A program made the position numbers and the translations under genes. Of a stretch of 64,000 nucleotides of DNA, positions 55,563 through 64,000 are shown one piece after another; the first letter of the stretch is position 1; every line of letters begins with the position of its first letter. The notes beneath the pieces were generated by a model. The model searched no databases. It was not told where the DNA came from and worked only from the letters and a program-made list of their open reading frames with translations. Origin of the DNA: Seriola aureovittata (taxonomy: Eukaryota; Chordata; Actinopteri; Carangiformes; Carangidae); the NCBI RefSeq assembly GCF_021018895.1, contig NC_079373.1:14294501-14358500 (forward strand), read 5' to 3'.

Positions 55563-55608
<46 letters not shown>
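55563..55608. repeat. (CA)n microsatellite
   Basis: About 23 perfect CA repeats in IGF1R intron 2. Confidence 0.95.
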
Positions 55609-55610
<2 letters not shown>

Positions 55611-55748
55611 ATCATACAAACCCCCCGACAAACGTACATTAAAACACACATTTCACCACTTTCATGTGTGATAATATAATTTGCAAGTCTGTGACACTAC
55701 AGTCATTACTTTCCTGTCATCAGTGTCATTATTTGAGCCAACTGCATC

Positions 55749-55761
55749 ACACACACACGCA

Positions 55762-55807
<46 letters not shown>
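55749..55807. repeat. (CA)n microsatellite
   Basis: About 29 CA repeats with early CGCA and TACA interruptions. Confidence 0.95.
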
Positions 55808-55812
<5 letters not shown>

Positions 55813-56122
55813 TTAGAAGAGAGAGAGAAGAATACACATGATGAAGAATGAGTGTGCATGCGCGCATGTGACGTGCGCACATGCATGTTGGTATGTGAAT
55901 ATTTGCGTGTGCCAGAGAGAAAGAGGAAAGGAGCTCCGCTTGTTTATTTGCTTTTAAATTAAAAGCGGGTGTCGGCGCATCGGTGGTTCGCTTTGTGAAT
56001 CAGTCAAGAAAATGAAGCCGGCTGCTGAGCTAATCTCTTAATGAATATTTCATGTTGCTTTACAAAACATCTGTGTAGGTTAAGCGTGTGACTGTGCACT
56101 ACAGAAATGCTGCAGAGCAAAC

Positions 56123-56148
56123 ACGCACACACACACACACACACACAT
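56123..56148. repeat. Short (CA)n
   Basis: About 13 CA repeats in IGF1R intron 2. A similar short run lies at 56660-56680. Confidence 0.9.
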
Positions 56149-58242
56149 CACAGTGCCAACTTCAGTCTCACTCCTGACAGTTTCTCAAATACTTGTCATT
56201 CTTTCTCACATTCAGTCACATCCAACAGTACAGAAGAGGTGAAATAGTCTGTTGGGAAAATTCCTTCAGAATTCTATGACAAAAGAAAAAACAAAACATC
56301 TCTGGCTATTTCCTCCCAAAAAAAATAAAATAAAATATCTCACTCAGCGGACCCAATACAATATTTTTGTTCAATACACTGCAGCACCTCAGGAATTTCC
56401 AATAATTGTCTTCCTGTAAGACACCTTGAAGTTACACTGCAGTTTACTACGGGAACGAGTATTTTCATGACGGTACGTAAGTAGGGTATTTAGCTGTATG
56501 GCCTTTCCTGCGCTAAGTATAGCTTCACACTATGTATATATTCTGCCACACCAGGACTTGACTGGCTCTGCGGTACTTCATGAATACTGTATCTAACTAT
56601 CCTGGGTCTGGTCCAAAACAAACGGCAAAGATCTTTTTTTAAAACTACATCATCAAATGCCAACACACACACACACACACAGGTCCTCACATAACAGCTG
56701 TGATTTGATTGGAAATATGATGCTGACATTAACGTGTTTAAAGCAGGAAGAGCAGTGTTGCACATTTGCAGAGTGAGAAGAGAAAAAAAAGAAAAAAGAG
56801 AGAGAGCGAGCGAGAAAGACATCAGCCAGGCTTCATTTTCTTGGAATCCTACCAAAAGGGGGCAGCCAAGGCAAACTCTAATGAGCCTTATTGGAGGAGG
56901 TCCCTTCCTTCCGCATCATTTTAACAGATTCCTCAATGAAGAGAAATTCCAAACATGCATACCTTCCGCCAGAAGAAAGCGTAAGGGAGGGGGAGTTGCT
57001 GCCTTAAATCCATATAAGTCGACCCGGTTTCACTGTGTGACCAAACAACCGGTGGTATCAAGGATACAATCCTCTATTTATAGATGCTCCTAATGCAGCC
57101 CTATTTCCACGCTGCTGCTCTCTGCAGATAGCTATGCAGGGCATTGTGGGTTTCCACTACTTCAAAGGAAAGGGACTACCTAACAAGGGGCTCCTCTTAA
57201 GATAAGTCGTCACCATCCTTGTAGTCCCCTGAGTGGGTATTTGATATGAACAGGAATAAATGAGAAGCATCAGCAGATTGATATTTGACCCTATTTAGGT
57301 CCATACTGTATTATACTAAGCAATTATTGAGGGACTACATTGCAATCTGAGGTAACAAAAACTTTGACAATAACCTGAGTCTGCAGAGTCAAATAAGTCA
57401 AACTGCTCAGAGTGGGGGTAGGGAGGTTTATGATCATGTTCCTCTCATACAGTAGTTACACAACCCCCCTCCCTCCTGCTCTTTCCCTGAGCAAACACAG
57501 TCAGGTCAGACACCATAGCCAACCACCGGCCTGCCCCTGCTGTTCACCAGAGCACTGCGACACGAGGAGTGGCCAGGTCCATTTCATCAATAGTAAACGA
57601 GACAACAGTCAGCGCTGAGGAGTCTTCCTTCTGAGCAGCCGGTGCATCCCTACAACCACCGTTACATAGGGGGAGGAGGAGGCATCACTAACAGGCTGAG
57701 AGACACTGTTTGTTTTTTGTTCCAAAGGTATCCTCCAGTCGCTGGACTATGTGAAGAATCTGCAGAATGTTCCAGGCCGCAGAGGATTCAAGGGGGAGAA
57801 TGTTAATCCCTTGTTCCGCTGCAACAACACAATAACAACTTCACGAATTGCTACGGAAACCTGAGAGGAGGAGGCTATTTTAGCTACAGACATGATCATG
57901 GAGAAGTATGTGAGATAAGAAAACAGGAATATATATGTCTGGAAAATGACGACAATTATATGCAACAATGTTAAGTAGCAAAAAGAAAAAAGGTGATGTG
58001 AGTTGCAGCTGAGCAAAAGAGGTGGCAAGCATCAAATTTATTCCTCTGTCAGGCTGGCCTTGCCTTCCCCTTCTTAAAGCGCAGAATGCAAAGGGGGGGG
58101 GGTTTCAGGGCTACGTGACCCGTAGTCCTTCAACCATGCCTTACCTCTCCCATTTCACCACAGTCTGTATCGACAAAAAAAAAAAAAAAACAGCTTTTAT
58201 CTGATAACAAGATGACTAGATTTCAACACTGTCTACTTGGAG

Positions 58243-58243
<1 letters not shown>

Positions 58244-58292
<49 letters not shown>
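58244..58292. repeat. (GT)n microsatellite
   Basis: About 24 perfect GT repeats. Confidence 0.95.
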
Positions 58293-58294
<2 letters not shown>

Positions 58295-58926
58295 TGGAAG
58301 GATGAGTTCTCACATTTTGGGTTCTCAAACAAATTAATGACATTACTGAATAAAAATGCCAGTGCATGAGAGGAAGCATTGCAATGCAGCAATGCTTCTC
58401 ATCTGAATGCGAGTCATGCCCCGTTTGCTCGAGAGCACGCTGTGTAAGTAGACTACTACACTGTTTACACCGGGAGGCTGGTGACACGTTTACTGCCAGC
58501 AGGCCACTGCCACCTCTGAAGGTGAAGTATGGTGTGGAAATATAAGAAATTTTGTAAACTGATATCCTTTTCCCAAACCAATCATGGTTGTCAGCCATAG
58601 TGAAGCATAAAAAATGATCCAATGAAAGATGAAACATTTCATTCTTCATAACATATCAAAGCGCACTATGTTTTCCCTGTGTCATTGAAGATAGGCAGGA
58701 AGCGTGACAGACAGTTGGGAAATCATTCATTATTCACAGTGGGGCTCAGGGGGGGAGGGACAGCAGGGAGGAGGGTGTCAGGGAAGAGGAGGGTGGGGGT
58801 TAAACTGGGAGCTATCTGCTGGGCCAATAGCAGGCAGGCAGGGGAGGTTCTAATTCCGATGACTGACATGTTATTGAGTCTGGAGCAGAGATGGTAAACA
58901 AGTCCTCTCTTGAGCAGGCGTAGGGA

Positions 58927-58945
58927 GGGGGGGGGGGGGGGGGGG
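58927..58945 (+). repeat. Poly-G run
   Basis: Nineteen consecutive G residues, preceded by further GGG blocks. It could adopt a G-quadruplex; the length is prone to assembly error. Confidence 0.9.
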
Positions 58946-60172
58946 TTGTAACCATAGTGATTAAGCATGGCTTTTCCACAGATTCGGAGGAACCATAAGT
59001 TAAGGAAAAACCTGAACAGACGTAGCTTACTCAACAACAAGCCTCAGTAATATTATTCCTGTAAATACTGCTGACCCTTAACTGGAACACCAGCTAAATA
59101 ACAAAACATGACCGGGTTATGAGGCAGCTAGGATGATCTTTTTTTAGTATTCTGCAGGAAGTAATGCATTTTATCTGACTGAGAAAAGCAAGTATAGATA
59201 TAGTTTAAAGTTAAAGTTTGAAGAGCAAAAGAAGAACATTACCACCATCTACTTTGTTGTGACTGTATGATTTTGAAGTTTTATTAGTTTATTATAGTAG
59301 CTGCACATTAAGTGTCAATCACACCGTGTTTTTTGCTGCACAATATAAACAGGGCCATAGCTCCATTAGGACATGATTAAATTTCTACATCACTTCTATT
59401 TACCGACGTATTCACTCTGCTGCACACTACAATAATCCACTGCACTGTGGGGATGCAAAGCCTCCCACTCTGTGCAGAGTCAGAGCCAGTGAGCTCAGGT
59501 TACCAGAGCTGAGAGCGGTAACAGACAGTAAGGTAGCTGAACAGGAGTACAGTAGGAGACGGCAGCCCTATCATGGGCTGCTGCAGCCTGGTTCGCAGGC
59601 CGACCCCCCCAGCTCCCTGAGCTCCATCAGGCCACATCCTCATCCGGCAACCCGATCCTCCCTGGGAGCCCCCAGTGGATCACTCCAGACACTTGTTTAA
59701 ACCACATCAGCCCAGACGGCCAGAGAGAGGATGCTTCCTCCACTCAGAGCCAAAGGCAAACCGCATCAGAGATTCCAGTGCTGTCTTACAGCTACAGTCT
59801 CAAGTCCCAGGATGGACTGATCTAATCTAAAGTGGTGTTTTTCACCTTTGTAGACAGAGTGTGTCTAGCTGTGCGTGTTCGGCAAGATCGACCGTTCTGC
59901 TGATCAGAGGGGTTTTTTTTCGGAGGGGGAACACTGCACAGCGTCATGATGTGATTTTCTCATGCAGACAGCTGGCTCAGGAGAGCTTGGCTAAATCTCT
60001 GTTCAGTCCTGTGCACAAAGGTGTGTGTGAGCCCATTCCTCCCCGTCCCAGTGTTTCTGGGTCTCTTCCACTCCCATGCCCACTAAAGACCAGCAATGTG
60101 TTTTTCACACAACTATGTGCTGGTCTGTGTGTTCAGGCATGCGTGGCATTTCCCCTCACTCGCGTTCAGTCA

Positions 60173-60176
60173 CAAC

Positions 60177-60217
<41 letters not shown>

Positions 60218-60236
60218 AGACACAGACACAGACACA

Positions 60237-60309
<73 letters not shown>
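60173..60309. repeat. Compound (CA)n(CAGACA)n(CA)n microsatellite
   Basis: Two long CA runs flank five CACAGA hexamers. At about 135 bases this is the longest dinucleotide tract in the window after the (TA)n tract. It is followed at 60344-60375 by CTG and TTG trinucleotide runs. Confidence 0.96.
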
Positions 60310-60311
<2 letters not shown>

Positions 60312-63300
60312 CTTCCTTCTACCCTCAGGCCTCGTCCCATTCTGCAGCTGCTGCTGCTGTTGTTGTTGTTGTTGCTTTGTTGTTGATTGCACTCTAACAG
60401 GACACAGGTATGCATCACCATCACATGTGAAAACACTTTGTGCTTTTATCACAGAAGAGGTAGAGGATGGTCTGAAAGCTATTAAAGACATGTTAAACAG
60501 TGGAAAAAGTGAGTAAGAAGATACATTTTAACTGATATTTTACAAACAAAATGCTGAATATATTGGCAAAGAATATTCTGATACGCTTTGATGTAATTCT
60601 TTACAAGTAAGTGTTCAGTAATAGCCATAGTAAGCCCATATTCTGGTTCTTAGACACCTTAATATGATAGGTAGGGACACACCAATATTAACCACGCGAC
60701 TGAGGTATCATGATATCATATCACATTTAAATAATTATAATGTCGTAATTCTAGCCAGAGGAAATTCATACAAGCTGAAGGGATTGGTCGTTTATTTGAT
60801 TAAACAACTGACAGAGAATAATCAAACATAGACAGGAAGTGGACATAACCATTGATAACAGATTGCAAATAAACACGTTCATGTCACTGTAATAAAGAGC
60901 TACTTCACAAAGAATTCAGAACTGACCAGTGAGGTCAAACCCCATAACTGAGCCTGGACCCAAGCTGAACTTCTGAAACCCTCTAGGCCTGATTTCTAGT
61001 AAGCCAGAAGTCCCAGAGTCGTACTACAGCTCTGGACAGAAGCACCCCTGGAGTCATATTTGTAGCATGAAGGCAGGCCTCTGCGGCAGTCTTCCTCATT
61101 AAATCAGACAACTCTCCAGTTTATTCTGAGGATTCTCTCATAGTGGTTGTTGCTGATTTGGGTCGTTTGAACAAGGAAAAAAATCTGCGTGACATTCAAG
61201 CTATTCAGCGGGGGCAATTCAAAATAATTGTAGTTTAATGGTTTTGTTTGTTTTCACCTCTCTGATTAAGCTCAATAATGGCATTGACCGAAACTATCAT
61301 GTCATTGCCAGGCACCAAAAGTGACAAGCTGCACAGCTAAGCTAGATGCTAAAACAGGCATTAGTATGGGAAAAGCAACTTCGGGGAGAACTCTGGCAAT
61401 GTTTTTTTTTTTTTTTCACACACATTCTGAGGTGTTTCCTCTCACTAAAAGTGGCTTCTAAAAATACCTGACTTCCCAGATCTGCTTCATTAAATACAGT
61501 GTGTTTCCTGGCAGTGCTGTGCTGTGCTGTGCTGTGCTGGCTGGCAAGTCGCGTTCCCTGGCCTGGCTGTTTTGCTGGCTGGGTGACTGGTTGGGGTTAT
61601 TGAGAGCATCAAGCCTTCACATCTCTTCCTCTACACTTCACTGTAATCCCTCTAGTGAATGAAGAGGAGACACCCATGAAGATAGATCTGATAGATCAGA
61701 CTAATGGTCGGTTACTTGTATAAAGTGTAAATGGTATCCATGACACACTGGCTTTATTATACGACCTGCAGAGAAACAGAGAAACATAACAAAGTGTACA
61801 CATAAAATGATTTGGCTCAGGTGCTGGATGTTTGCAGGCTCAGTCTAACACATGGCTTTGTACCCACCTGTCCCTAGATATGCAGTAACCCAGAGAGAAC
61901 CTCCAGCCATTCAGACTAATGTTGATTCTCTACACATTCAAACCGACTCTACAGCATTTCAATTATAAACACCTTTGTTTTTTTCTTCTTTTTTTTAAAA
62001 TTACAGTACCTGTGAAATGTTGCAGGCAAACATATGCAGTACTTTTGTGTAACATTGTTACTCTGTACCCAAACTTGGTTCAGCCTATCATCACCAGGGC
62101 ATCAGAATAGTAGTGGCTCTGATGCCAAGGTCTATTTCGGTAGATGACCATCTGCAGCTTTGCGGCACACGGTGCCCAGACTTCGTCCTGGCACGCTGTC
62201 CGGCATACATTCTCCCTGCTGGCACGATGTCTGGATTCAAAATGACACATCTTCATTTCACATTGACTTCAAGGAGGCCCTAATCCTGGTTAAGCATAGC
62301 AACATTTGCCTTGAGCTAAAAAGCTGACGGGGATAAGTTTGTGTTCATTGCGAACATTCCTACCAGGTTAAAATGGAGTGCTCTGCAAACACTGAGAGGG
62401 CTATTAGTCGATTACGCGGCTGATAGTCAGTGGACTGTAAATCCTGAAATTACGTTTCAGTTTGGTTATGTTTTATATGTGTATGTTAGGATTGATGTTT
62501 GTTTGTATGTGTACATCAGGGATCATATTTAGGACCATGTAACCAAGTCGGACATCATACACATAGCTTTGTGAACATTGCAGTCTCTCTCTGTATGTCT
62601 GACTGCAGTTTCCTTGTCTTTCAGATGACAGTGGCTGCTTGCTGGCACTTGCACACAGACTGCGGCGAAATGCTGTTGCTCAGCCCGTTTCTCCAGTGCA
62701 TCTCCCTCTTCTCTTTGGGCTATATGCCTCAGCGTCTGCCACCTCAGTGGAGCCTGACGTTCTGTACAGTCCTATTAACCACTTCAAATATGACATCTGG
62801 ATTTAGGGTTTCCTTTTTCCTCCATTTCATTTCATTTTCACAGTGAGTTTCTTGAGGATACACACAGGATCCTTTTTGTGAGGCAGCACTCGTTCTTTTA
62901 AAAAAAAAAAAAAAAGGACAAGCTGCGGGTTCAGCAGGGACAGTTGTGCCCAGAGTTAACATCTGTTACAACAGGACACTGATTCTCTCCAACCGGAGAG
63001 TCTGCACTGAGACTTTAGGCTAGCCTTTTCAAGTGTAATGGTCTGATAAGATAGCATAGTTCCAGATGGTATCACAGTTAAATGCAACTGTATTGATTCA
63101 GTATCTGTTGTATACAAAGCTTCATTTCACATGAAAGAGGCCTGTCAGGGGTTTACCTGTAAATACACAAACCTCATGCTTGTTTTGCCAATTTCCTATC
63201 TGCTCTGGGAGTTAAAAGCTTGCAGCTTGCAGGTACTTTATGGACAGCTGAACAACACAGAGGAATAAAGGCACTTACTGATGACTTTGTGGCGTGTTTG

Positions 63301-64000
63301 TACACTGATAAGGCCAAAGAGTAACAGTGATGGGAAATGTTTGGCAGTGTTTAACGATGTACTAGTTTTCCCTTGATCCTTTCACATAAAAGAGTATGCC
63401 TGAATACCAAAATTAGGGGCTACATTACCTTAAATGTCTCCTGTATTCCAAGTGGTTGAAGGTGACAATCAAACAGCCGGTGTGGGTTACCATTTAAACG
63501 CAAAGGCACCAATTACACTAAAAAGCCATTACAGTGCAGTAAACAGTGAACTCATAATAGCTTGTCCTCATTGGTAATTGGGTAACAACACCACCAAATA
63601 TGGCAGTTGCACAAAGCCTGTGCAGTGGAGTGTAAAAAACGTCACTGTTTACAAGTCTCTGAACAAATTGGGAGTTACGTCACCTTCAGTTCAGTTTCAC
63701 TCACAGGCTCAGCGCAGACACGGCTCCTCAGTTTCAACCTAAGTTTCGGTGGTAATCACATTTTACCATGACGCAAGTCTCCCATTCACCTCTGGTCTTA
63801 AATACAAGCAGTACAGTCATGTTACAGAGAGCATGGAAATCATTGGAGTAACAAACTGTAGTCCCCTATCTAATCTCTTCCTTGTTTAGTTTAGGGACAC
63901 GGTTTCAGTGGGAAATCAAACACAGGGAGCTGGGCTCAACAGCCTGATATGATATATGTAGAACGTGAGACTGGGAGTAGGAGTTTTGGCTACAAGGGCT

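Larger units (their letters stand above)
53695..64000 (-). other. IGF1R intron 2 (partial)
   Basis: 10.3 kb without any recognisable exon. It is rich in CA/TG microsatellites and has a LINE tail at 55.3-55.5 kb and a poly-G run at 58.9 kb. A GC-rich patch lies at 59.56-59.80 kb. IGF1R exon 2 would encode about 180 residues of the L1 domain and is not here. Conserved regulatory DNA could be present but cannot be recognised from one sequence. Confidence 0.7.

Noticed and set aside
59861..60516. Open frames of 146-178 residues on the plus strand and Cys-Val frames on the minus strand
   Set aside because: They are carried by the CA repeat (Thr-His or Cys-Val runs) and have no domain or splice context.

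Overview
The window is nuclear DNA of a ray-finned fish, most likely a percomorph teleost. The evidence is split vertebrate genes, dense CA/TG microsatellites, teleost-type interspersed repeats and non-LTR retrotransposon relics. Four protein-coding genes were rebuilt exon by exon from splice sites, reading phase and family similarity. The order TTC23 - SYNM - PGPEP1L - IGF1R matches a conserved vertebrate block (human 15q26.3, from memory).

Layout. 1-4.9 kb has no gene: microsatellites, old repeats, and a 26-bp-spaced array of reversed CCAAT boxes about 0.8 kb upstream of TTC23. 5.06-14.73 kb is complete TTC23 (+, 11 coding exons, 459 aa), including a minor-spliceosome AT-AC intron and a GC-AG intron. 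15-17 kb is the convergent 3' flank. 17.07-22.70 kb is complete synemin (-, 4 exons, 1027 aa). A short divergent spacer leads to complete PGPEP1L (+, 5 exons, 200 aa, catalytic residues kept). 25.0-28.8 kb is a repeat island: a LINE reverse-transcriptase relic, then an AT-rich minisatellite with repeated tail modules, an inverted segment and a nested LINE 3' end. About 29.6-35.3 kb looks like the long 3' UTR of IGF1R. 35.28-53.69 kb holds exons 3-21 of IGF1R (-). 53.7-64 kb is part of its large intron 2; exons 1 and 2 lie beyond the right edge.

The genes are neighbours by ancestry and do not form a pathway. TTC23 is a ciliary Hedgehog-related TPR protein, synemin an intermediate-filament linker, PGPEP1L a pyroglutamyl-peptidase-like enzyme, and IGF1R the type 1 IGF receptor tyrosine kinase. 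I found no new multi-gene system. The best second-look items are the AT-AC intron, the GC donors, CA/TG tracts beside splice sites of TTC23 and IGF1R, the changed IGF1R C-tail, the CCAAT array and the structured minisatellite island.
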